From Phytophthora hibernalis (lineage: Eukaryota; Oomycota; Peronosporomycetes; Peronosporales; Peronosporaceae): a DNA stretch of 64,000 nucleotides. The notes under the pieces were generated by a model. The model made no database searches. It was not told where the DNA came from and worked only from the letters and a program-made list of their open reading frames with translations. Position 1 is the first letter of the stretch. Every line of letters begins with the position of its first letter. Below, one piece after another: positions 1-10,464 of this stretch. The stretch spans positions 434,001 through 498,000 of the forward strand of contig JAAKBF010000171.1 of NCBI GenBank assembly GCA_012656075.1, given 5' to 3'. The position numbers and the translations under genes were made by a program.

Positions 1-1743
1 ACTTGTAGGAGGAGTTCGATGCCAGCCAATATTACTACCACCGAGACGAGTTCGCCAGCGCCAAGGGCCCCGCAGTCGCCAGCAGTGGCCTCCCGCACTT
101 GAGTCTCTCGGCCTTCCACGCCATGGGCAGCGGTCTAGGGCGCCTTTGGACGCGGAGACCGACGTGCCGCTGGGGCCGATGCACGGCTCGTTCTCAGGCT
201 ACAGCAGCGGCCTCCTGCAGACTGCAGCCACGTCGGTGCGTCACGCGAGGGTTTAGTGTTTTTTATGGGTTTATTGACGTGTTGTGCCTGTTATTTTGCT
301 ACTTCACTGCTAGTTTCTGGGCGGATCGGGTGTGGGACGACTGCAAGTTGGCGCGGCGATGCCCCCACACACGAGCTGCATCGTGTCAATTCCGGTGCGT
401 TGCAGAGCAGAAATGAGGGAGAAACAAGGAGTTTTAATTGGCTGCTGGTGCTGCAGGACGGAGTTTCCAGCTGCCGACGGAGAACAAGGCGCCCGACATG
501 TCCGAGTTCCCTGCGCTGGGCTCCAGGTAAGCAGGCAGCTTTAGGATGAGTGAGGGGTATAAGAGATTAAGGGTCTTACTGCTGAACAGGATGGGCTCCT
601 TGTCGTTGGACGCGAGCTTCGACGGCTCGACGGCCGACAGGATGCGAACGCAGCCTTCCGAGTTCGTGATTCAGAAGGAAGACTTCCCTGCCCTTTCAAC
701 ATTCGGACCTGGGATCAGTGAGAAGAGCCCCATGCACCCACCCACGGAGCTGAAGAGACACTCGAGCTTCACGTCGTCTGCAGCGGACGGCCTGCTGTCC
801 TCACGAACAGAACTGAAGGGAGGCACTTCCATAGGCAGTCGAGCTGGCAGCGCCGCACTAGCAGGATTGGGAGTGGGACCGAGCATCAGTGGCAGCGTAA
901 ATCTAGGCACCGAAGCATTCGACCACTTCCGGGCGCCGCGGCCAGACGAACAGGCTACCGCCGAGGAAACGAGCAATGGCGAGTTGGACCCTAGCAACCA
1001 GTACGGACTGTTGGGAATGCTGCATACGATCACCCGACCAGGCAACGACTCGAAGAAGAACTTGGCGATGGGCTGCGACCTTACGTCGCTTGGGTTGAAC
1101 CTGAACTCGGCAGAGTAAGTTTACTGTGCAGTCTGGGGATCACTGTGCTTGGCCTCTGGTGCTGATACTAAGTGTTCACGCTCTTACGTTGTGGTTTAGA
1201 CCGCTGTACCCGACGTTCTCATCTCCATGGTCAGAAGAGCAGTTGACGAAGGAGCCGCAGTTCTCATTGCCGACGTGTTACTACAATCAGCCACCGGTGC
1301 TCAAGACAACGCATCTGTCCAAGTTTCACCTGGAGACGCTCTTCTTCATCTTCTACTCGATGCCCAAGGATGTGTTGCAGGCCTACGCCGCCCAGGAACT
1401 GTACAGCCGCGAGTGGCGTTACCACGCTGAATTGAAGACGTGGCTGAAGCGCGCTTCTCCTGCCGATTCTGCTCTTCTGAGCAACAGCTCTAGTTCATCG
1501 GTTGGGGGCTCAAATAACGGAGCACCTGCTGCTGCCACTGGTAACGGCAGCATTGGCTCCATTGGTAGTGCCATGGGTTCAGGCACGGGGCCTTCATTAG
1601 CAAACAGCTCACTTGCACCGCAGTTCCTGTATTTCGACACGACAACATGGGAACGACGCGTTTTCACGGGAAACATCAACTCGATCAGTGCTGGCCTTTT
1701 GGGTGAGGAGGAAATCCGGGTGAAGTTTAACACGTCTTCGTAA
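1..1743 (+). CDS. CNOT2: CCR4-NOT transcription complex subunit 2 (5' end cut by window)
   Basis: Scaffold subunit of the CCR4-NOT deadenylase complex, acting in mRNA decay and transcription control. The C-terminal NOT2/3/5 (NOT-box) domain is clear in the last exon (about 1200-1743): SSPWSEEQL, FFIFYSMPKDVLQAYAAQEL, EWRYH and YFDTTTWERR are family hallmarks. Upstream are the short N-terminal motifs SEFPALG and QKEDFPAL and the YGLLGML segment typical of NOT2. Likely exons are <1-235, 471-526, 590-1114 and 1200-1743; introns 527-589 and 1115-1199 have GT-AG ends and keep frame, while the 236-470 intron is less sure. Exon 1 needs one extra base near 137-141 (ggg) to stay open. Odd: a Ser/Gly/Ala-rich insert (about 1450-1620) splits the NOT-box between the WRYH and YFD segments, where animal CNOT2 has a short loop. 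The start codon lies outside the window. Confidence 0.9.
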
Positions 1744-2191
1744 TATACCCGACCACCAGTTCAGCGGCTCTGGGGGTGATGACCATTCTGGCTGATCTGG
1801 ATGTGTTTGGTGGGTGTGCTGTTGTCCACGCGATGCAGGGCAAGGAAAAGCTGTCGGACTGGGGCGTGTATCCAGGTGGCAAGGCTGTGTTGTTGATATT
1901 GTTATTCTATAGTTTGTGGACCCATACCAATACCTTCGGCTAATATGTTTGCCGTGAAGCGCGTTAGGAATGCCAAGAGAGAGCGGAGAGCAGAGCAGCG
2001 GGCACAGGTAGACCTTCGATCGTCTGTGTGTAGCGCACTGATGCTTCTCCTCTCTCTGTTCTATTGTGTCATTTTGATGCCTTCCTGTTCATGCAGATTC
2101 TCTTCCCTGGCCCCAGCTTGTGCATTTTCTGCTTCTTCGCAGTATGCGGAGGCTGCACATACACCACTTATAAGAATTTTTAGACTTGCGT
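1744..2191. other. Intergenic, no gene recognised
   Basis: Tail-to-tail space between CNOT2 (plus) and the next minus-strand gene. Open frames here are short and resemble nothing I know. It probably holds both 3' UTRs. Confidence 0.5.
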
Positions 2192-3581
2192 TCACCGAGA
2201 GGCATCCACGATCCGCTTGCCGCCGAGTGCGAGTTCCAACTGCTTTAAGCGCTCCCGTTGCTCCTGCACGGACGCTAAGAGCTCCTGTTTCTCGGCCTCC
2301 AGCTTCTCCACTTGTGCTGCACTGTTTACAGCCTGCCGTGCGAGCCGAGTCGTGGCTACTGCATGCTTCTGCTCAAGTGATGTGACTTTGATAGTGGTTT
2401 CAAGCGTGAGCTGCTTCTCCCGCTTGTTGTGGATTCGCTTCGCACCTTCCAGTTGGGCTCGAAGTGTTCTACAGGCAAAGGTACAATCAATGGTAAGTGC
2501 ACTGCGTAACACCTGCAACTAACTGGGTTTTTGACGTACTGAGTCTCACGTTGGGTGTCAATGACAATAGCATGCATCCGTGCGCGGAGCCGAGTGAGCT
2601 GCAGTTTGACAGCCGCTTCTCCACTTGTGTCCGCCTGCTTCTGCGAGCAACCGCAGGATGACGGCTCATCGCCATCTACAGGTGCCGACCAACGCCTGAC
2701 CTGGCTGTTCTCCAACCGCTCGTTCTCCCACGTCGAGGCAAGTCCCCTGGGCATTGAGGACGAAGCTGCACCGGCGGCCGAATCCATATCGTCATCCTCG
2801 TGCTCATTGCCACGGATCAACCCCTGAAGCTCGATAATTTTCTGCAAGTAGCACACGGACGTCAGTTTCGACGTTCCTAGCGGTGGATTATCACAGCGAG
2901 TGGCAACTTACCGTCTGCATGAGATGTTGCTCGGACGCGCGTCGTTTTTCTCGTCCTCGAGGCACCTGATGAGCAGCGCTACCTGTTGACGCAGCATGGC
3001 GACTTCATCCCCGCTCTCGTCTTCTTCTTCGTCCGATGGAATCGGGTGGTCAGGGAAGTGGCTGGTGGGAACCGGACTGCTACATCGACTGCTGCCGTTG
3101 CTACTAGTCTCGTATTCCGGAGTCGGGAACTTGGGAGAGCAGTACTGATAAGGCGCTGTTTGAGCGGTGGGGTCCCGTTTTTCGAGTGGGCTTCGGTCGC
3201 TGTTGGCGAATGCTCTCGGACTATGCACCATGGCCACGACAGAAGCCGACGCGGCGGAGCATCGACGACGGGGCTGTGGATTGGTGTACCAACGGCAGTT
3301 TCAGAGGGCATGGCTAGAAGCCGAGACAACACGGAGCGTGGCACACCGCCGACGTGCGGCTCGTGCATTTGTCGGATCCTGGCGAGATCACTATCTCCCT
3401 GCCATGCCACCATCTGCGATCGTTGACGACTAGCCTTCTCCGGCGGCCACGTGAAGCCTGGATGCTTCCCTGTTGCGGCTTGCGGATTCGAGTTGTTGAG
3501 AAGCGGTTTGACCGGCTCAATATTGGTTGTGGGCGTGGCAAGGGGCGAATGCCACTCTGCCGTTGCGTTTGGCGACTCCAT
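2192..3581 (-). CDS. Coiled-coil protein of unknown function
   Basis: Three-exon minus-strand gene: 3581-2912, 2841-2540 and 2468-2192, with introns 2842-2911 and 2469-2539 (GT-AG, phase consistent). The N-terminal third is Ser/Pro/Arg-rich and disordered, followed by an acidic patch (PSDEEEDESGDE). After that come heptad-like stretches (VAMLRQQVALLIRCLEDE, EQHLMQT, IIELQGLIRG, then a Lys/Glu-rich coil running to the stop). Two frame breaks are present: one near 3235, and one at 2945-2949 (five T on the plus strand) where one more base would join LEDEK to RRASEQHLMQT and keep the coil. I do not recognise the family. The start at 3581 is the first Met of the open frame; a start at 3237 in another frame is possible if the first break is real. 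Confidence 0.6.
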
Positions 3582-4798
3582 GCTCGACTACCTTCTGCGA
3601 CCGAAGGGTGGAGTGCGTCCGAGTGGACGTGAGTGTTTGAATGCTGGGAAAGCCTATGCAGGTCTTGCCCGATGTGAACCTAAGCAACGGCAGGAGTAAC
3701 TCCCTAACGCGCTTGGATCGAGACCACTGAAAATAAGAGCATTACCAGAGGCCGCCCCGAAAAAGCACCGAGAACCGGCGGTGGCGAGCTTCTCTACTGC
3801 GTGCTAATTTTTCGCAAGCTCACACTAACGCGTTTGACTGGCATTTTTCGCGAAACCTTTGTGAAATTGCAGCCCGAAACCCAGATTTTGTCCTGATACT
3901 GGACTACAAACACCTCCAGCGTGAGAAGTTTCGCTTGGCACAAGGTCGTCGAGGATGTCATGCTCATTAGGCATGAGGGGGCTGCAATCATGAGACGTTG
4001 TAACGCAATGCATTTGCGTGCCCCGAATAATCTGTTTCCGCTCCACAAGCAAGCACGCACTCCCGCGACACCTTCATCCTCGTCTCTTCTCCATGGCGCC
4101 AATGTGGCGCCTTTAGAGCCAAATCGCACGCATCGATCTCCCGTAGGAATGTCGAGCACCTTTGAGCGGTTGATCACGCGGAGCCGTTTCTGCAGAGCTC
4201 ATGTTGAAGTTGTTTGTAGAGCCGGTACAGAATATCTCATCCGTTTCAAGTTTCAAGCTCACCAAAATGCAAGATGTATGCTGTCCTGCAAAGGCTGCAC
4301 TGCAATGGCATATTGCCCCCACCCTACTATTTCTTGCAAGACACAGGCCTTGACACAGGCAGCTCGGGCAGCAAGGCAAGGAAAACGATTGGCTTCAACA
4401 ACCAAGCAGCAGCGCTTTGTGAGTGAGAGCGTCGGCCCACCGCAGAACCATCCACCCACCCACCGAGTCGTTTTGAGGCATTTTTGGCAGCCCGTTTTCA
4501 GGCAACTGATGTATGACATTTTCCAACGGCCCTGGCAGCAAAGAATCCGGCTAAAGCTGGCAGGCCTCACGCTCTGGGCAAAAATTCAGCTGTGCTTTGC
4601 TTCGGACCGCCAAGACTGACAAACTGATGTTTTCATGACTATCGTGGGACTCGTCGCGGCGTATCCTGAAGAGCTCGAACTGCCCGCCAGAACGTTCCCA
4701 GGTCCTCCTGCCAGGTGGCGCTACTTGTTCACGTGTTTTATGTTTATTTCATTTACGCTAACCGAGATAGATGTGAAAAAGCAAACAGTAACAACGTT
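3582..4798. other. Intergenic, no supported gene
   Basis: About 1.2 kb between two minus-strand genes. A 232-codon open frame on the plus strand (3921-4619) exists, but it has no recognisable motif, no domain-like pattern and biased composition. I do not call it. Confidence 0.4.
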
Positions 4799-6518
4799 CT
4801 AGAAGATGTTGCTCGCCTGGAGCTCGTCTATCAGTGGGGTGATGATAGTGATCGTGAGCAAATAGACCGTGATCCCTAGGAACAGCGAGATCGGTAGCGC
4901 CGGCAACGCGTCGAAGTGTGCAAGCAGGTAAAGCGTCACGCCCAGACCCTAGCATGCCAAAATAAAACAAGACAGTCACGTATGAATTCACTGCAAAACC
5001 AACGCAGTGGATACTTACGACGAGGATGCTGAGGAAGCAGGTTGCGAACACTGCGAAGCCGTGCAGCGATGCACGGGCTACCAACACACTGTAGAAAATG
5101 AAGTCACCCAGACCGAGCTTGATAGACTTATCTTCACGGTCTTCGCTACCACTGTGATTTTGGCCTTGAACTTGGTTCTTGTCAGGAGAAGCAGCAAACA
5201 CGGCCTGCACATCCGGATATGGTTGCTGTTTTGACACGGAGTCGATGCCGTAGTAAGAATACAGATTCCGCCATAGTCGAAGCTGATTGCGCTCAAAGTT
5301 GTGAGCGAGTTCATCACTTCGGTCCTGGCACTTGCAATTCTGGTCGTAGAGAAAAGCTTGAACTTGGTGCCTGAACTGAGAAGCGTTAACTGCAGCGCGA
5401 CTGTGCACTATTTCGTTTTCAGTTTGCGCTGCTTGTAGCAGGCGATGAATGAAAGCTTCCTCTGGTATGGTTTCGCGGGTCGCAAATCTCCTTCTGGCGT
5501 TGGAGGTTTGGACATTGGTAGTCTCGCTGACGTGAGCGTCTACCACATCTGCTTCAAAGAGGAGGCCTTGAATTGGCGTACCCTTTTCCTGCACCAAGTC
5601 AACCAGGCAGCGCAGGGGCCCACCGGCGATAATACAGCGAACAGGTCCCAGAAGCCTAGAAGTAGCAAAAGCATCCATACGCTCCACTACCGGTACAACG
5701 CGACAGCAACAAGTTAGCAGTAGTAAGTTTGCCCAGCACACGTCGAGCCTTACCTCAGGCATTTGCGTGAGTTGCCAAGCCACAATAACACTCGTAACAA
5801 TGAGGTAGCCGCGTTCAACGACCCCGAAATCCCTTTTGGTAGAAAATGCTGAGCACGCCGACCATCGCGAAGTTGTACATGACAACCGTGAGCGAAACTC
5901 CGTCGACAACCAAGTGCAGATTGTTACACAGCACGATAACCACGAGCTTAGAGCCCATGAGTCCAAGCAACGCGGCTGAGTACAACATGCAATAGCCAGC
6001 GAAGAGATGCATGCCGTTGCATTTGTAGAGCAGCACGATACCAAAAGTGAGGAATGCGATGAAGACGATCACCAATAGCGCGTTGAAAAGCGCTTCCTCA
6101 GTTTTCTCAGTCGTAGACATGGTCGACGAGTCGATGTCTTGGTAGTACATGTACGTCCTACACGAGCAAATGCACAAAACTATTAGTAAATGAATCAGAC
6201 AAAAGGAGCACTCTGAGCGAGATCCGCGTACGTCATGGCTCGTTTCATGGCCGGATCCGAGATGTACGAGGCAGCAAGACTGCAGCATCAACAGATGAGA
6301 AAAGCTGTTTGTATGGATAGTGTACATACATACAGGATACCTTGAGCAGATGATCGCAATGGAGACTGGCCACACCACTGCGAAAAACTATTGAGTTGGT
6401 GAATCACCGCTCCAAGGTCGAACCTCTCTTCATGTGCTTCTTGCTGCAATTGCCAGTGTTTGCCTCGTGCAACATCGTCGTGCACTCGGCTCTTGTCCAG
6501 CAGCGGTTCCTCATACAT
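4799..6518 (-). CDS. Presenilin-type intramembrane aspartyl protease
   Basis: Catalytic subunit of a gamma-secretase-like protease in ER/endosomal membranes. Exons: 6518-6341, 6279-6232, 6157-5754, 5686-5019 and 4948-4799; the four introns are 61, 74, 67 and 70 nt, all GT-AG and phase-matched. Family marks seen: a TM1-like AVVWPVSIAIICS, TM2-TM5 hydrophobic segments, MPEW before TM6, LFAVLSPVGP after the first catalytic Asp, the GLGDFIFYS motif (GxGD, second catalytic Asp) in TM7, and LPALPIS (PALP) in TM9. The loop between TM6 and TM7 is long and polar (about 150 residues). Odd: the first active-site motif reads WD (GFWDLFAVL) where presenilins normally have YD. Three breaks need small indels: near 6395 (five A on plus), near 5822, and 5616-5619 (four G on plus). 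Met at 6518 starts MYEEPLLDK; an upstream in-frame Met lies at 6554. Confidence 0.9.
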
Positions 6519-6796
6519 CGTCGAGCTGCCAAAGCACAACAGCCACACACACACGCCTGCCAGTCAATTATCAATTGTCTGGTCCACGCCCAAACGAATG
6601 GATACGCACTTGCTCTCGTCGCCCGAGACGCTCAAGTAGTGCACGCTCGACAGGCTCCTCGTGTCCGATCTTGCATTTCCCATGAGTAGACCGAATGATA
6701 CAGCGAGGTGAAGGGACGTACACAATCTTGACAAGCGGAGACCGGACGAAAGGTCACCTTGTCCGGCGTAACGTCCTGCATTTGTCTACAGGAACC

Positions 6797-8381
6797 ATGG
6801 GGCCCAAGAAGAAAGGGAAGAAAGGAAAGAAGGGCAAGAAAGATGACGAACCTCCGCCGGAGGAGCCCTCAGGTACGTGATACATGTAATGACAAAAGAT
6901 GGGATATCTCGGTCCTGAATTGTGATGGTTTTGTGTTGGCAGAGTACGACACGATGGACGTGCCGATGCTGAAGGAGGTGATTCAGATGCTGAGCCAGCA
7001 GTTGGACAAGGCCCAAGTGGATCGCAACTACGTGCAGCACGAACGGGTTGGTCTCCGATAAAATGTAGCAACAACTTCAACTTGGAGGTCTCAACTGACA
7101 ATCGACGTCTCTGATGCTGTCAGGACATGATCGAGTCGTTCTACGAGATCACCAAGCAGGAAATCCAGGACCACGAGAACCAGATCATGTCCAAAGACCG
7201 CGAGATGGAGATCATGGAGGACAACCACCGCGTCGAAGTGCGCGTATACGTGCAGAAGGTGAAACACTTGGACTACGAACACAAGAACAACCTCAAGCGC
7301 GTACAGGCGGACGGCACGGGGCATCTGGACGAGGAGCAAGATCTACACGAGCACAGGAGACGGTACTACGCAGCACCAAGCAGTCACTCAAACTCGAGCT
7401 GAAGGAGAGGGACTTGTCCAACGAAGACGAAATTGAACAGATGAAGCAAGCGCACGAGAAGAACCTGACGAAGCTGCGCGAACAGTTCGAGAAAAACAAC
7501 GGAGCACTTGAAGGCCGCTGTCAACTGCGTCTGCAAGATCTACAAGAGTCGCTGGAGCTTCGACGTAAAGTCGACATCCACGAGATCGAGGAGCGCAAAA
7601 ACTTGCACATCAACGACCTGATGAAGAACCACGAGAAGGCCTTCACCCAGATCAAGAACTACTACAACGATATCACCAAAGACAACCTCCGGCTCATCGA
7701 CTCGCTCAAGAACGAGATCGCTGCCATGAAGAAGAAGGCGGCAGCTAATACAAAGCTTATGCACGATGTCTCACAAGAGAACAAGCGGCTATCGGAGCCA
7801 CTGGCTGCTGCTATTCAAGAGGTGGAGCACCTGCGGCATGAACTCAAGGACGAGCAGAAGGACAAACTTTCCCTAAGAAACGCCAAGGCACGCCTGCTTT
7901 ATCTCGCACAACAGGTTCATGATCTCAAGCAGCGACAATCCGAGCTCACGATGAAGTACCGCACAATGGAATCGGATCGCAACGCGCTTTACGACACCTT
8001 CGAGCACACCGTCCAGACCATCCACAAGAAGGGCGAGTGCAAGAACCTGATTCTGGAGCAGCGTCTCGCCACAATGGATGACCAACACGCGCGCAAAGGT
8101 GCACAGCTACAGGAAATTCTGCTGGCTGCGAACCTGGACCCTGTGCAGGCACGCCGTGTGACGGAGACGCTCGGCACCCTCTTGGACTCCAAAACACGAA
8201 GATCCGCAACCTGCAGTACGGTGTGGCCAAAGAGAGCAAGGCATACAACGACACATTGCGCACATTCACGGAGAAACTGGTGCAGTATGGCATCCCAGAA
8301 GAAGAAATCCGTGTACTCGGCTTCAAACCGCTGGCCTCCAACACGAATGTAAACCCGGCAGGTCTTGTAGCAGTGGAGTAA
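6797..8381 (+). CDS. DRC4: Dynein regulatory complex subunit 4 (GAS8-like)
   Basis: Coiled-coil subunit of the nexin-dynein regulatory complex in motile 9+2 axonemes. Exons: 6797-6872, 6943-7046 and 7124-8381; introns are 70 and 77 nt. The second intron's donor is GTTGGT, a little off consensus. The protein begins MGPKKKGKKGKKGKK, as animal GAS8 does, and matches the family along its length: ITKQEIQ, KDREMEIMEDNHRVEVRVY, VKHLDYEHKNNLK, LRRKVDIHEIEERKN, AFTQIKNYYNDIT, a QENKRL segment, NLDPVQ, and the tail GFKPL. Length is about 500 residues, close to the family. Two breaks, near 7347 (agg) and at 8202-8205 (aaaa), each disappear with one added A. It is convergent with WDR92, another flagellar gene. 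Confidence 0.93.
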
Positions 8382-8474
8382 AACAGAATCTTCTTTAGGA
8401 AAATACAAGAACGAACGATTGGGCTACTGGTACACGTCGTTCATCGAGAGGCAGATGGTTTCAAGGCATTTTTC

Positions 8475-9776
8475 CTAATACTTGTTCGTCTTCGTGACGA
8501 TGTAGACGCGAACAGTCTGATCCAAGCACGCCAACGTGCAAAGTCCCTCGCGATCCGTGCTGTTTAGAGCAGAATCGCCGTAGTCAACAACAACAGCACT
8601 GTTAGTGCCAGCATGTCCAAAATGTACCGGTGTATCGCATGCAAATGTTACGCACCTCCAGTCCATGCTGACAATGGGCTGTGTAGAAATCACTCGCGAG
8701 TTAAGCAGCTCCACCGTGCCACAAACACCGTAAAGCCGTCCGTCAGAGTCCTTGGCCGTCCTTGAGAGCGGATAATGGCTGAAGACGCAAAAGCAAGGTT
8801 AGACCTTTCCAACCCTACAGCAGCAGCCTATCACGTACTATTTGTACAAATTGAAGCCGCCATTTCCCCGCCGGTCATGAACAAGTCGCGGTTCTGCGGT
8901 AGGAAGCGGCCTTGCCAAATGGTGGACTTGTGCGCCTTCTCCGTCATGCAGGCGAAGCCCTGCTCCGGGTGGAACGTGCGCAGATCATAGACGCGGAACT
9001 TGGACTCGAGCGTGGTCACAAGCAGCTTGTTCATCTCAATGTCCTTGCGGTCGAACTGTACGTTGACGACTCCGTTCTGGCAGTTGGTCTCCCACCTTAG
9101 CGAGTTGGTGCGCAGGTCAAACATCTTGATGTCGCCGTTGTCGTAGCCCCCGACGACGCAGCGCTCTACGTCGTTGTACGAGTTGCCAAAGCACACCGTC
9201 CAGCAATCTCGAGCCGTGTCCTGCTCCTTAGGGGCCAAGGTGACCACAGGCTCGGGCACCCGTACATCCCACACTCGGATGCAGCCGTCGCGTCCGCCTG
9301 TGACGATCTCTGGCGCTCCGCTGCCAATGTTCTGCCCTCCACAGCCGTCGATGGCGTTCACAATGGACTTGTGCGCTTGAGCCGAGTACACCGGTACATC
9401 AGCCTTCTCCAGATCCCTGTGAAACACACCAGCAACACATTTTCGACCTTTGTGAGCGCAATTCCAGTGCGTTTTCCAGTTCGTGTACCTACCAGACGCT
9501 CATGACGCCGCCATAGTCGCCCGTCGCCAGGTGCCTGTCCTCCAGTGCTGAGGCTCCAAACGTGCCGCACTTGATGCCGTGCGGTTTCTCGTACACTGCG
9601 AGCGTCTTGAGCTGCCCCTGGTTGAGGCCGTAGATGGTGAGGGCGCCCGTGGCCTTCGGGTGGATGCCCATGGCCACGAAGCGCGCAGAGCCGGGGATCC
9701 ACTTGGTGTCGTTGGGCGTAAAGGTCACGCTCTGGTTCACGTGCTCGATGAGCTGCGGGGCGTCCGTCGTGTCCAT
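8475..9776 (-). CDS. WDR92: WD-repeat axonemal dynein assembly factor (WDR92/DNAAF10-like)
   Basis: Seven-bladed WD40 protein that works with the R2TP/prefoldin-like co-chaperone to preassemble axonemal dyneins. Exons: 9776-9493, 9416-8839, 8778-8656 and 8559-8475; introns are 76, 60 and 96 nt, GT-AG, phases matched. Family marks: IKCGTFGAS, LATGDYGG, the HKSIVNAIDG segment, GAPEIVTGGRDG, DCWTVCFGN, GGYDNGDIKMFDLR, LRWETN, EKAHKSTIWQ, LPQNR, STQPIVSMDWS, DQTVRVYIVTK. Length (about 355 codons) fits the family. One break near 8865 (aaa in the gene sense) needs one A, restoring the GGxxGG blade before LYK. It is divergent from the GPCR fusion gene and convergent with DRC4. Confidence 0.94.
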
Positions 9777-9859
9777 AGCCGAGAGGAATTAGACGAGCTG
9801 CTGGCGATTGCTACACGATTGATGGAATGGAATCTATCCATTTCGCGTCTCCTCGTAGC

Positions 9860-9925
9860 ATGTACCACGGAATTGGTACATGGCTTCACATCTTCCTTCG
9901 TTTCATGTACCATGAGATAGGTACA
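9860..9925. repeat. Two palindromic TGTACC-N8-GGTACA units in a divergent promoter
   Basis: The sequence TGTACC, eight bases, GGTACA occurs at 9861-9880 and again at 9906-9925. Each copy is preceded by CA, and the copies are 45 bp apart. Both lie between the divergent starts of WDR92 (9776) and the GPCR fusion (10465). The twofold symmetry and regular spacing suggest a dimeric DNA-binding site, but that is inference. Confidence 0.45.
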
Positions 9926-10429
9926 AAGTTGGTTGAAAGGTTCATCATGGCTTCACTGTGGGAGAACAGTATCCGCTGCAAAAGCGCGCGTGGTAATGCG
10001 GGACTGTTGAATCCAACTGCCCTGGAGCTCTCTTGCATCGGGCTGCACTGCTCGACGCACTCGACGCCAAGTCTCCACTCGGCAAAAACCGATCGAGACT
10101 CGAGTGCACCACCGGCTTGAGGCTGCTGTGATTTGGTGCAAAGCGCTGCACGAAGACGGGTCGCCAGCGCGCACATGTTCAAGCGCGTCTTGAAACTCGT
10201 CGCGTGTTAAACTGCGAAATTTCGCCGCTAACGTTAGCAAACGAGCGCCGCCGCGAACAGCAGCTCCAGCATCACAGTTCCAAGACACTTGCAGTACGTA
10301 GCGGAGACCATGTGCAGGTCTCGAAACAGCACCTGTTTGTCACGCCTTTTTCACCCAATCGCAGTGCAGTAAATTCGCACCTAGCAGTTAATCTACGGTG
10401 CCCGTCACAAAAGGAACCGGCTGCATTCA

Positions 10430-10445
10430 CTTCACTTCGCCATTT
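10430..10445 (+). promoter_or_regulatory. Oomycete initiator-like element
   Basis: CTTCACTTCGCCATTT matches about 12 of 16 positions of the oomycete Inr consensus GCTCATTYYNCAWTTT and ends 20 bases before the ATG of the GPCR fusion gene. Confidence 0.45.
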
Positions 10446-10464
10446 CGACTCGCTTGGGCCCACA

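Noticed and set aside
3921..4619. A 232-codon plus-strand open frame
   Set aside because: No motif, no protein-like hydrophobic pattern, and no promoter or splice logic. Its length alone is not convincing in this base composition.
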